Assembly (NCBI GenBank): GCA_963702445.1
Contig: CAVPCZ010000018.1
Span: forward strand, 124,001 to 188,000
Reading direction: 5' to 3'
DNA length: 64,000 bases
From: CAVPCZ01 sp963702445
GTDB taxonomy: Bacteria > Bacteroidota > Ignavibacteria > UBA10030 > UBA6906
The position numbers and the translations under genes were made by a program. Below the pieces are notes generated by a model, which saw only the letters and a list, made by a program, of their open reading frames with translations, did not search any database and was not told the origin of the DNA. Shown one piece after another: positions 46,797 through 56,477 of this stretch (its first letter is position 1; each line of letters opens with the position of its first letter).

Positions 46797-47108
46797 GAGT
46801 CACCTCCCTATGTCATTCCTGAAGAAATTTGAAGACTTCTCGCTGCAGCCCTCGCCCGTTCGAATCGCGCATATATGCTCTCATGAACTCGCTCACAGTC
46901 GACCATGAGTGCCGTCTAATGGGTCGACTTGGGGTTTGACTCGGATGTGAATGTACTCAATCGCCCAGGGGGGGTACCTATCGCCGGGGTTACAAATACT
47001 ATCGTAGCGGTTACACAGAGAGAAAACCCACGGAAATAGTGTGTTTCTGGAGGGTAATCGGGGGGGTGGGGAAGGCTGAAGGGAATGCCAGGGGGCCGGC
47101 GAAATCAG
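46797..47108. promoter_or_regulatory. Intergenic region upstream of the S41 protease
   Basis: 312 bases without a gene between the HTCS stop and the S41 start. It holds the GGAGGTGA ribosome site near 46801-46808 and an 8-base inverted repeat, AGTCGACC (46897-46904) and GGTCGACT (46922-46929), a candidate operator. Several long G-runs lie at 46972-46978 and 47060-47095. No convincing minus-strand promoter hexamers were found. Confidence 0.5.
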
Positions 47109-50100
47109 CTACTGCTCTGTAGGACTGACGTCGCTGGGGGTTGCACCAAAAAGCTCGTGGAAGCACTTTGTGAAGTGAGACGGGGTGCTGAATCCAACCA
47201 TATAGGCAATTTCGGCCACCGTGGCAGCCTTCTGCTTAAGCAGATCCATCGCCCGGTGAAGACGCATATATCTGATGAACTCGCTTGCCGATTGACTCGT
47301 CAGAGCCGTGATCTTCCTGTGGAGCTGTACCCGGCTCATGTTGAGGCGATTCCCCAGTTCTTCGACAGTGAACGTCTCGTCGCCCATTCGTTCCTCAACA
47401 ACCGCCATCAGTTTCTTCAGAAAGGCGTCGTCCATCGACGTGACTGCGATTTCGCCCGGCCTGAGTGGGGCCGACACACTGAACCGCTGCCTCAGCTTCC
47501 GTCGCAGATCGATCAGGTTCCTGATCCTCGCCAGGAGTTCCTTCGGTTCAAAGGGCTTCACCAGATAATCATCGGCGCCGGTCTCCAGGCCCTCGATCCT
47601 GTTTTCGCTCGCCGCTTTTGCGGTGAGCAGGATAACCGGTATGTGACTCGTCTTTTCATCAAGTTTCAGCGTCCTGCAGACCTCATAGCCGTCCTTCTTC
47701 GGCATCATCACGTCGCTGATTACGAGATCAGGGACGGTCTCCTGCGCTCTTTCTATCCCTGCCGTTCCATCCCGGGCTTCCAACACCTGGTAGGAATTGA
47801 CAAGGAAGCTCTTTATGTAGGCCCTGACGTCGGCGTTGTCCTCTACTACCAGAATGATCGGCCTTCGGTCTCCCGTCGCCGGCGATTCACTTTCATCCAC
47901 CGGCCCGTCTACATGTTCGTCAGCAGGGATCGCCGGCGCTTCATATGTCACCGGCTCAACGGTGGCCGGGGTCTCCACGATTTCCTCGTCTTTCAGATGG
48001 CCTCGCCCCAGGGGGAGCCGGACTATGAATTCCGTGCCTCGTCCCACTTCACTCTTGACTTCAATTGTGCCGTGCTGTAGCTCGACGAGCTCTTTGACGA
48101 GTGCAAGGCCGATACCGGAGCCCTCGTGCTCACGGGTCTGCGATTCATCGACCTGATAGAAGCGGTCGAAGATGCGGGGAAGCTGATCAGCCGGGATACC
48201 GACACCGGTGTCGAGTACGGCGACCTCCACGTAGTCACCTTTTGCAGGGACGTTCAATTGACCATCCCTGTGAGAATGTACGGACACCTCCACCCTGCCA
48301 CCTTCTTGTGTAAACTTGAACGCATTCGAGACAAGGTTGCTGATGATCTTTTCAATCATATCCCTATCACAATACACCTCGATCTCTTCCTGCGCGGCCA
48401 CGACCTCCAGGTCGATCTGTCTCAAGCCTGCAGAAGATTCGAATGAGTACGCAAGCCCTCTGACAAGCGGGACGATATTCGTGCGGCTGGCATGCAGTTT
48501 CATCGCCCCTGCCTCCAGCTTCGAGAGGTCAAGGAGCTGATTGATCAGTCTGAGGAGCCGATGGGCGTTCCGCTGCATCATGCTGAGGTCTGACTGGACC
48601 GATTGTTCCTGGACCTTCAATCGGATCTTTTCAATCGGTCCAAGAATCAGCGTGAGCGGCGTGCGGAACTCGTGGGAAATATTCGCGAAGAAGCGAGATT
48701 TGAGTCTGTCGACTTCGACAAGATGTTCTGCCTGGACATGCTCCATCTCTGCCTGTTGCCGCAGCTGGAATTGACGTAGACGGATTCGATACGCTCCCCA
48801 AAGCATTGCAGTGACCAGTAGTCCATAGAATGCATACGCCCAGGTCGTTCGCCACCAGGGCGGCGCAATGATGAATGTCATTGCGGTCTCCTGCTCCGGC
48901 CATCTGCTGAATTTGCTGGATGCCTTGACCCTGAAGACATACTTGCCGGGGCCGAGACCCGGATAACGAACGAACCGGCGTTCGCCGGGGTTGACCCAAC
49001 TCTCTTCCAGCCCTTCTAACCGGTAACGGTATTCGATAAGATGTCCCTGCCCGGGATCGATCGCAGCAAACTCGAACTCCAGGACATTCTGATGGTGTTC
49101 AAACTGCAGGGGGGCGCCGTGGAGCCTCTGCTGTGGGACGTTCGTCGTGTCGTTGACCGACAACCTTGAAATGACAAGCGGCGGTGATCGCCCCGGAGCA
49201 TACAGGCTGTCCGGATGGACAAGGATCATCCCCCGGGCGCCCACGAGCATCACTCTGCCATCCTGGAGCGATGTCATGCTGTAAGGGTAGAGGAGTCCGT
49301 CAGAACCATCGAAATTGGTGAAGGTATTTGTGTTTGGGTCGAGAATTCCCAAGCCCTTGCCCGTGTAGTGGACCCAGAGTCTTCCCTTGCTGTCGCTTCC
49401 GAGCGGGAGCACAAGGAGGGCATCTGCAAGGTCATTGTTCATGACAGGTTTGAGGGATCGGCTCTCCGGCTCCCAGAAAAGCAGGTCCTTGCCACCGATC
49501 CAGATTCTCCCCCGGGGATCCTGGTAGGTCATATAAGGATGGATATCGCTCATTGAACCCGGGTCCGTCGAATCGCTCCCGAGGAATTCTGACCCATGTG
49601 TGGAAGGATCAACAACAAAGAGCCCAAGCAATTCGTCTGAGATCCAGATCTTCCCCGATCGATCTTTCATCAGGTGCATCACCTGCCCCCTGACATCGTG
49701 CGGGATGCTGGAGAACGATTGTCGGCGCATGTCGAAGCTGAGGAGTTTGTCGTTATATCCTGCGATCCATAGCGTGTCTCCCGAGGGGTTCACAAGGCTT
49801 TGGCAGACATCACTCTTATATGCCAGCTTCGTCAGTTGACGTGAATAGCGGAAGTTTTTCACGCGCCCCGTCTGCGGTTCGAAACTATACAGGCCGAGCC
49901 CCCACGTCCCAAACCAGAGTGTTCCTTTCCCGTCATCATGAGAAGCATAGACGGCTTGGCCGAATCCGCTCTTCTCCCCTTTGAACAGATCCACGATCCG
50001 CAGTACCCCTAGGTCGTCCAACCGGATCTGCGCAACCTTGCCCTCTGTCGTGATCCAGTATGAGCCATCGCTCCAGCGATTAATCTTCTCCATCTCCATT

Positions 50101-51252
50101 GGCGAGCCTGATACTCCACGCAATGCGTAATGGGGAAAGCGAAACGATGCCGGCGACAGATAATACAGCCCATCATCGGCGGTACTTATCCAGAGTGTTC
50201 CCGTGCTGTCCAGTGACATTCGTGTCCACATCGACTTCCCCGGCGCTCGCCAAGAGGCAAGGTAGTCCACGTATGAACCGGAGAGCGGATCGAACAGGTC
50301 AACGCCTTCGCCGGTCGCGATCCACATCCTGCCCTGGTTGTCTTGCTGAAGCTCCTGAACCTGGTCCACTGTTGCCCTCTTTCCCTCATCCGCCCTTCTG
50401 TGGTACCCCCTCAGCGAGCCGTTGCACCTGGTCGAGCAGATAGAGACCATGTGAGACCGTTCCTATCCAGAGCTTCCGGGGGCTCTCCCGGAAGAGCGTA
50501 TTTAGAGGAAGAGTATCCGGAATCGATCCCTGAGTGCGAGGGAGGCCGGCCCGCGAGATCCTGCCGGTGTGGCGGTTGACAACAAACAATCCGCCGAAAG
50601 AAGCGACGACGATGCTGCTATCGTCCCATCTCTCCACCTTTGCGGTCCCGTCTTTGAAACCCTTAAACGGTGTTGTTCGGAAGCGTATGTGCCGAACCAC
50701 GCTGTCTGCGTTTGCCTCATTGCCGGCCACACCCGGGTCGACCGACACAATATCATCTTCCGTCCCAAGCCAGAGCATTCCCAGCGTCGTCTTCATAGAT
50801 AGTCTGAATGTATGACGCATGAATCGACGAACTGTCGTCTCGCCGTCCCAGGAAGCTGACGAACCGGTCTTTCACGGGATCGTAGAGGCTGAGGCCGCCG
50901 GCATATTTTCCAACCCAGAGACGTCCTTTTGAATCGATGAAGAGCTCGATCGCATTGTTTGGCAATGCGAACTCGCGGTAGACTTTGCATGTGTACCCGT
51001 CGTATCGGGCGAGCCCGTTCACGGTGCCGACCCAGATGAAGCCCGAACGATCACGAACGACATTTGATCGAATTTGGTTTGAAGGGAGGCCATCGGCTGT
51101 TGTCAGGCGGTTGAAGTGGAAGACGGGGAGGAGCCTGTCCTGGGCGGAAAGGGGAAGAAGCCGGGGAGTGCGAGAAACAGGTACAGCAATCCAACCCGAA
51201 AGTGGCGAATTCGGCGAAAATGAGCAAGGTAACAGCTCGGTAGGAAACCCAA
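47109..51252 (-). CDS. Hybrid two-component sensor/regulator (HTCS) with AraC-type output (three frameshifts)
   Basis: One-protein signalling system. The N-terminal periplasmic part is a beta-propeller of two-component regulator repeats (FIWVGTVNGLARYDGY, LWVGKYAGGLSLYDP and LWFGTWGLGLYSFEP), then a Y_Y_Y domain (RYRLEGLEESWVNPGERRFVRY). One membrane helix follows (about 48795-48860), then HisKA (FFANISHEFRTPLTLI), ATPase (NLVSNAFKFT, DTGVGI, GSGIGLALV), receiver (DLVISDVMMPKKDGYEV) and a C-terminal AraC HTH (VAEIAYMVGFSTPSHFTKCF). Best start is TTG 51252 after AGGGGGAT. Breaks lie near 51165, 50790 and 50440. Such regulators switch on neighbouring degradation loci, here most likely the S41/M28 protease genes. 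Confidence 0.88.
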
Positions 51253-51319
51253 ATGATCCCCCTGCTGAAACGCGAGGGTGACGTAATGTCCGGAAAGAGT
51301 GGAGTGTTGATCAGGCAGA

Positions 51320-51348
51320 AAAATAGAGAAACGAATCGAGAGTGTCAA
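51320..51348 (-). promoter_or_regulatory. Sigma70-like promoter of the HTCS gene
   Basis: On the minus strand TTGACA (51348-51343), exactly 17 bases, TATTTT (51325-51320). Transcription would begin near 51313, about 60 bases before the proposed TTG start at 51252. Confidence 0.6.
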
Positions 51349-51381
51349 GGATTGGGAGGACGAGGACGACTCTGAGGGGAT

Positions 51382-51753
51382 TTATTTCCAGAGCGTTTCC
51401 TGATCCGTTCCGGTCTCTTTGAGGAGGGCGGTTTTCAGTTCACGAGAGAGGTCGGACAAATCTTCAACGATAATGCTCCAGACAATATCGTAGTCAACAT
51501 CCTCGTATCCGTGAATAAGGCGGTTACGTGTTCCGACGATCTCTTTCCAGGGGATATTGGTGTGGCGCACCTAAACCTCTGCAGATACTTTTGCTGCCGC
51601 CTCGCCGATGATTTCGATGAGTCTCACCAGCGCAAGCGCGAGCTTCTCGTCCCGATCAAGATCTTGGAGGGCTTTCCCTCCCGTGAACACTTTTGCCTTG
51701 TCCGCCGCCTCGAGCATATGGCGGAGTCGGATGATGTGACTCTTCGTTGGCAT
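51382..51753 (-). pseudogene. hepT: HepT-like HEPN toxin with in-frame amber stop
   Basis: HEPN-domain RNase toxin of the DUF86 family. MPTKSHIIRLRHMLEAADKA and LALVRLIEIIGEAAAKVSAEV form the N-terminal helices. IPWKEIVGTRNRLIHGYEDVDYDIVW carries the RX4H-Y active motif. A TAG codon at 51573-51571 interrupts an otherwise continuous single frame (no shift), where a CAG (Gln) would fit. The toxin is therefore truncated before its catalytic motif unless the stop is an error or is suppressed. It follows the MntA antitoxin gene, which overlaps its start. Confidence 0.78.
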
Positions 51754-52069
51754 AGATTGGCCGAGCTTCCTGAACCACCTGGTGGCGGAAGTACTTGCTC
51801 AGGCTTGCTTCTGTGTGGAGATCCACGGTTGCACCGAGGAGTTCGGACAATTCTCGTGCTATTCTCGCAAACGCAAAGCCCGGTGTCCGCCCTGGTTCGA
51901 ACTCCACGAGAAGATCGATGTCACTTCCCGGTTGATTCGTTCGATGGAGGGTGGAGCCGAACACCTTCAGTCGCCGAATGTAATACCTTCTGCAGAGCGC
52001 ACGCAAGGCTGCGTTCACTGACGGGAGGTTCTTCTGCTCTATACCAATATCTGATAGCGCAACGTTCAT
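51656..52069 (-). CDS. mntA: MntA-like nucleotidyltransferase antitoxin
   Basis: Minimal nucleotidyltransferase partner of HepT; known MntA proteins neutralise HepT by adding AMP to a Tyr near the HEPN motif. ATG 52069 gives MNVALSDIGIEQKNLPSVN; RRLKVFGSTLHRTNQPGSDIDLLVEF holds the GSX10DXD catalytic motif, and LGATVDLHTEASL follows. The frame then runs 98 bases into hepT with an odd tail (HHPTPPYARGGGQGKSV), so the natural end probably lay near RPIYANEE and a small shift may be present. Confidence 0.8.
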   Translation of the reverse strand: MNVALSDIGIEQKNLPSVNAALRALCRRYYIRRLKVFGSTLHRTNQPGSDIDLLVEFEPGRTPGFAFARIARELSELLGATVDLHTEASLSKYFRHQVVQEARPIYANEESHHPTPPYARGGGQGKSVHGRESPPRS

Positions 52070-52089
52070 GGAATGTCCTGACACTGGCC

Positions 52090-52097
52090 CAAAAATA
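52090..52097 (-). promoter_or_regulatory. Bacteroidota-type -7 box upstream of mntA
   Basis: TATTTTTG on the minus strand matches the TAnnTTTG box of Bacteroidota promoters, about 20 bases before the mntA ATG. The matching -33 TTTG is not evident. Confidence 0.3.
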
Positions 52098-52270
52098 CTG
52101 TCTTTGCTCCAATATAGAGAACCTTGGAGATTGAAGCAACGAGGAGGGATTATCTGAGAAATCAAGGCAGGCACGGGGTGCATCGGGACCATAGGTAACA
52201 GATTGACCCGGCTGTAGTACGGAAAATGACCGGATGATGTGTAAGGTAGAAAAGGAAATGCGGAGATACG

Positions 52271-53092
52271 GTGCGCGGGCCGCTTGTCGCATTACTACTC
52301 TGGGCGTTCTGGCCGGGACGTGCAGCCGAGGCGGCGTTCGAGCGTCTGCCCATCGGCATCCGGGATATGGCCCTGTCCGGGGCGGGAGTGGGATTGATGG
52401 ATGTGTCTGACGCCGGTGCGTTCAATCCGGCAGGCCTGGGGGGGGCAGGAAGGCGTTACCTCTCTGTCTTTTATTCACCCTCCCTCTTTGGCCTGGACGA
52501 TCTCCGGCGCTCCGCCCTGACCTATGTTGAGCCCTTCTCCTGGGGTGCGGTGGGTGTCTCTGCAAGTGTGTTCGGCTATGCGCTCTACCGCGAAACGACC
52601 TTAGCGGCGGAATGCGTCATTGAGGTTGTTCCGGGGTGCCGGGCGGGAGTGCGATGTGCCGTTATGTCCCTCCGCATTCAGGATTACGGCGCAGCCTCAA
52701 CTCTGGGAGTGGATGCCGGCTTCACCTTCCGCCTTTCGCCCCTCGTCGATATCGGCGGAGCCGTGGGGAATCTGAACGCCCCCTCAATCGGCGAATCCCC
52801 CGAACGGCTGCCGCAAACGATCACGCTGGGACTGACCCTTCATCCAACAAGTGCCGCATCTCTCTGCGCTGCCATATACTCCGACCAGCCCTTCAGCCCG
52901 GAATTCCGATTCGGCGTGGAATACTCGCCTCTTTCTGAAGTCATACTGCGTGGAGGAGTCTGCCAGGATCCATCAAGCTACACTGCCGGGTTTGGATTCA
53001 GCTATTCCGGGTTTGTTGTCGAATACGCCTATCTCGCACACCGCGATCTGGGAGGCTCGCATGCCTTCGGCCTCTCCATCGTATTGGAGTAG
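52271..53092 (+). CDS. PorV/UPF0164-like outer-membrane beta-barrel protein
   Basis: 273 residues, GTG start, signal peptide (LVALLLWAFWPGRAAEA). FERLPIGIRDMALSGAGVGLMDVSDAGAFNPAGLGG is the N-terminal signature of the PorV/PorQ and UPF0164 barrels, followed by alternating beta strands to the C-terminal FGLSIVLE. In T9SS organisms such proteins help move or anchor secreted cargo. It precedes the HHH-barrel gene and lies beside the T9SS protease block, but a direct link is inference. Confidence 0.68.
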   Translation: MRGPLVALLLWAFWPGRAAEAAFERLPIGIRDMALSGAGVGLMDVSDAGAFNPAGLGGAGRRYLSVFYSPSLFGLDDLRRSALTYVEPFSWGAVGVSASVFGYALYRETTLAAECVIEVVPGCRAGVRCAVMSLRIQDYGAASTLGVDAGFTFRLSPLVDIGGAVGNLNAPSIGESPERLPQTITLGLTLHPTSAASLCAAIYSDQPFSPEFRFGVEYSPLSEVILRGGVCQDPSSYTAGFGFSYSGFVVEYAYLAHRDLGGSHAFGLSIVLE

Positions 53093-53236
53093 AGTATCGG
53101 ACGCAATGCCCCACCGCGGTGTCGTCGGAAGGCGGAGAACCAATCTATGTGACAGTGTCTTCCCTATGTGCGCGTCTGATCTGCATCTCTGCAGTGGAGC
53201 TCTCATGGCGGTGTTCTCCACCGGGCTACCAGGAAC

Positions 53237-55234
53237 ATGACGCGCCCGCCGGGTCGGACCGTGGCGCTCTCTCTTGCCTTCGTTCCGTTGGCCTGGACAC
53301 ACCTGTTCGCTCAGGAGACTCCGGCGCCGACCGCTGCCGATGATACCGTGCACACGGAGGCCGTCAACGCGGCTTTCGATCCGGACCGCCTGCCGGAAGA
53401 CGTGGACGGAAGGGATCTCGTTGAGCTGCTCGCCTTGCTGCGGGCTTCTCCCCTGGATCTCAACAAGGCGTCAGCAGAAGAGTTCCGGATGATACCCGGG
53501 GTTACCGCCGCCGATGCTGCCGCGCTTGTTTCTGCACGGAAGACCGGCAGGCGGTTTTCCAGCATCATCCAGCTTCGTGATGTCGGCGCTCGCGGAGCTG
53601 AACTGTATGGACTGCTCCATCCTTTTGTGACAGTTGCCGGGGTGGACCGGCCGGTCCTCTGGACGCGCAGCAGGATCGGTCAGCGTCTTCAACGGCGGTC
53701 AGGTATCGAGGAGCCGCCGTACCTGGGTTCTCCGCTGAGCAGCCTGATACAGGCACGTGTCGTTCCCTCGCGCAACATTGCGCTCGGCGTCCAGGCAGGG
53801 AAGGATCCCGGCGAGAGGGTGGGCGATGGGTTCCTGTCCGGTTATGTCGAAGTGCGCTCCCTCTTCTCCGTCGCGCACGTGGTGGCCGGGGATTTCAATA
53901 TGGAATTTGCGGAAGGACTGGTCCTTGGTGCCGGCACACGGCGGGCGCTGGCCGAGGGGAGCCTGGTCCCGGGGTGCACAGCCGGAAACGGCATCGTGCC
54001 GCACCGGTCGACCGGGGAGGAGGAGTTCTTCCGTGGGATAGCCGCTTCCGTCTCATTTCCCCTGACGATAGGAGAGTGCTCCGCCGCGGCCTTTCTCTCA
54101 CGCAAAAAGAAGACCGCATCGATGGATGAAGATGGTTCCATTACCGTCTTCCATGCAGATGGATTATTCATCTCCGCTCCAGAGGTGGACCGGCGGGGAA
54201 ATTGTACCGAGACGGTTATGGGCGGCAGGGTTGCCTGGGCCTGGCCGGGCGGCGTGGATCTTGGCTTCACGGCCTCTGTTTCTTCCCTGGATCGCGCGGT
54301 GGCGGCGGAGGACCCCACGCGCTTTAGGGGCACCTGGCAGCAGTCCGTGGGGGCGGATGTCGTCTGGCGGACCGGGGCATTCACACTCGGGGTGGAGTGT
54401 GCCCGGGCCCGGGGCCTTGCCGTAGCCGCTAGCGCAGGTCTCCTGTTTGCCCGCGGTTGGGAGGTTGGAATTCAGCTGCGTGATTATTCTGAGAATTTTC
54501 AGAATCGCCACGGCCGGGGGTACGGGCAGGGGGATGAAACCCGGAACGAACGCGGCATCAGGGTAGCCTGGGATTTCCTCCCCGACCCCTGTGTACGCTT
54601 GTCCGGCAGCATTGAGCAGTATGCACGACCCTGGAGGAGTTCGCTTGACAGGATGCCGGCGGGAGGCTCCCGGCTCCGTCTCCTCTGGTCTGTGAGGATT
54701 GACAGACGCTGCGATCTGGACCTACTCCTGAACTTCAACCGGGTTGAGCACACGGTCAGCTCGACTGATGAAGCAGGCCGGCACGTTACCCCGATGGGAG
54801 AACTTCGCCAGGAAAGGCTCAGGCTTACCGGTTTCCTGAAGGTTCACCGGAATCTCCTGATACGGAGCCGGTGCGAATTTTCACGCGTCAGGAATCAGAC
54901 AGCGGGACTGGACGAACGGGGGATACTCATCTCGGAGGAGGCACGAGTGTCCCTTTCTCCGGCCCTCTCCCTTGCCGGGAGGGTTGCCTTTTTCAACAGT
55001 GACGGATACGACTCACGGTTGTATGAATACGAACCGGATCTGGAGGGTGTCTATAGCATGCCCCCGCTCTACGGGCACGGGCGTCGATGGATGATTCTGG
55101 TCAAATACGTTTCTGCCCGCCGGTTCCGGATTTCGGCAAAGTACAGTGCAACAGAGATGATGCATGGAGCGCGATATGGGGGGGCGGATCTGGCCTTCGC
55201 TCTGCAGGTTGATTTTCAGATTGGTGCGGAGTAG
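53237..55234 (+). CDS. Exported helix-hairpin-helix protein with C-terminal beta-barrel-like region
   Basis: 665 residues. A signal peptide ends near THLFAQE. At residues 65-125 two ComEA-like helix-hairpin-helix units (LDLNKASAEEFRMIPGVTAADAAALVSARK, IIQLRDVGARGAELYGLL) precede about 500 residues of amphipathic beta strands ending DLAFALQVDFQIGAE, as in an outer-membrane barrel. This architecture recurs in Bacteroidota/Ignavibacteriota and its role is not established. HHH units bind DNA in ComEA, so a part in DNA uptake at the outer membrane is possible but unproven. A 144-base leader separates it from the PorV-like gene. Confidence 0.72.
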   Translation: MTRPPGRTVALSLAFVPLAWTHLFAQETPAPTAADDTVHTEAVNAAFDPDRLPEDVDGRDLVELLALLRASPLDLNKASAEEFRMIPGVTAADAAALVSARKTGRRFSSIIQLRDVGARGAELYGLLHPFVTVAGVDRPVLWTRSRIGQRLQRRSGIEEPPYLGSPLSSLIQARVVPSRNIALGVQAGKDPGERVGDGFLSGYVEVRSLFSVAHVVAGDFNMEFAEGLVLGAGTRRALAEGSLVPGCTAGNGIVPHRSTGEEEFFRGIAASVSFPLTIGECSAAAFLSRKKKTASMDEDGSITVFHADGLFISAPEVDRRGNCTETVMGGRVAWAWPGGVDLGFTASVSSLDRAVAAEDPTRFRGTWQQSVGADVVWRTGAFTLGVECARARGLAVAASAGLLFARGWEVGIQLRDYSENFQNRHGRGYGQGDETRNERGIRVAWDFLPDPCVRLSGSIEQYARPWRSSLDRMPAGGSRLRLLWSVRIDRRCDLDLLLNFNRVEHTVSSTDEAGRHVTPMGELRQERLRLTGFLKVHRNLLIRSRCEFSRVRNQTAGLDERGILISEEARVSLSPALSLAGRVAFFNSDGYDSRLYEYEPDLEGVYSMPPLYGHGRRWMILVKYVSARRFRISAKYSATEMMHGARYGGADLAFALQVDFQIGAE

Positions 55235-55248
55235 GTTAAGCAGTAGGC

Positions 55249-55289
55249 ACCGTGCCACCGTGCCACATGTGCCACCGTGCCACATGTGC
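55249..55289. repeat. 17-base tandem repeat before mnmA
   Basis: GTGCCACCGTGCCACAT occurs at 55252-55268 and again at 55269-55285, with partial units on each side. It lies in the gap between the HHH-barrel gene and mnmA. Confidence 0.7.
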
Positions 55290-55382
55290 TGAGCCTCGCG
55301 TACGAACCAGGGGATTGTGAACCTCTCCGGTTTTTTGTACGTTATATGATGGATCGGAGGTCAACTGGAAAGTGAGGCGGTC

Positions 55383-56475
55383 GTGAAGGAGCGGGTGGTG
55401 GTGGCGATGAGCGGCGGTGTGGATTCCTCCGTGGCGGCGGCATTGCTCGTGGAGCAGGGGTATGAGGTCATCGGGATCACCCTGAAGACCTACAGGTACG
55501 AAGACGTCGGTGGGAACGCCGGGAACGAGAGCAGCTGCTGTTCGCTGGATGGCATCAACGACGCGCGTGCCGTCGCCGGCCGGCTGGGTATTCCGCACTA
55601 CGTGCTGGATTTCAGCGAGAAGTTCGGCGTTGAAGTCATCGATAATTTTGTCCAGGAATACCTGGATGGCCGGACTCCCAATCCCTGCGTGGTCTGTAAC
55701 CGGAAGATCAAGTGGGAAGAGCTGATCCGGAAGAGCAGTGCCCTCGGTGCCGGAAAGATAGCGACAGGCCATTATGCGCGGATACGCCCGGAATCGGGGC
55801 GGTTGGATTCTTTCCCGCGGAAAAGATGACAGCAAGGACCAGAGTTATGCGCTGTGGGGGTTGACGCAGGACTCCCTGGCGCGAACACTGTTTCCCCTTG
55901 CGGAAATGACCAAACCTGAAGCACGCGCCGCCGCTGCCCGATTCGACCTTCCTGTGGCGGGCAAGGGAGAGAGTTTCGAGATCTGCTTCATCCCTGACAA
56001 CAACTACGAGCGGTTCCTGAAGGAACGTCTTCCCGGATTGCAGGAGGCCGTTGACGGCGGGGATATGGTGATGGATGGGGAGGTGGTGGGGAAACACCGC
56101 GGATATCCGTTTTACACCATCGGTCAACGGAAGGGGCTCGGGCTGGCGCGGAGCCGTCCGGTATACGTGACGGGCATCGACCGGGCCGCAAACCGCATTA
56201 CGGTGGGATATGAAGAGAATCTGCAAATGGGGGGCCTGCGGGCATCGCAGGTGAACATGATCAAGTACACGGACTGTCTCATCCCGCGCCGCATCATGGC
56301 GAGGATCCGGTACAAGGATCCCGGAGGGGAGGCGACTGCGGTGCTGCTCGGGGATGGCCGGTTGGAGGTACGCTTTGACGGGCCCCGCCGAGCCGTGACG
56401 CCGGGTCAGTCGGTCGTTCTGTACGAGGGAGATGATGTTGTCGGGGGTGGGGTCATCGATGAGGCATTGCACTGA
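55383..56475 (+). CDS. mnmA: tRNA-specific 2-thiouridylase MnmA (one frameshift)
   Basis: Installs sulfur at U34 of tRNA-Lys/Glu/Gln. The GTG start at 55383 gives VVVAMSGGVDSSVAAALL (PP-loop). NPCVVCNRKIKWEEL has the first catalytic Cys and ESFEICFIPDNNY the second. ATGHYARIRPESGR joins RGKDDSKDQSYALWGL after removing one base near 55803 (the TT of ggttgg or a G of the gggg just before), and the C-terminal beta-barrel ends VVGGGVIDEALH. About 363 residues when joined. It is two bases before the SulP gene. Confidence 0.94.
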
Positions 56476-56477
56476 GC

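Noticed and set aside
55249..55289. Possible CRISPR repeat
   Set aside because: Only two adjacent 17-base units with no spacers and no cas genes.
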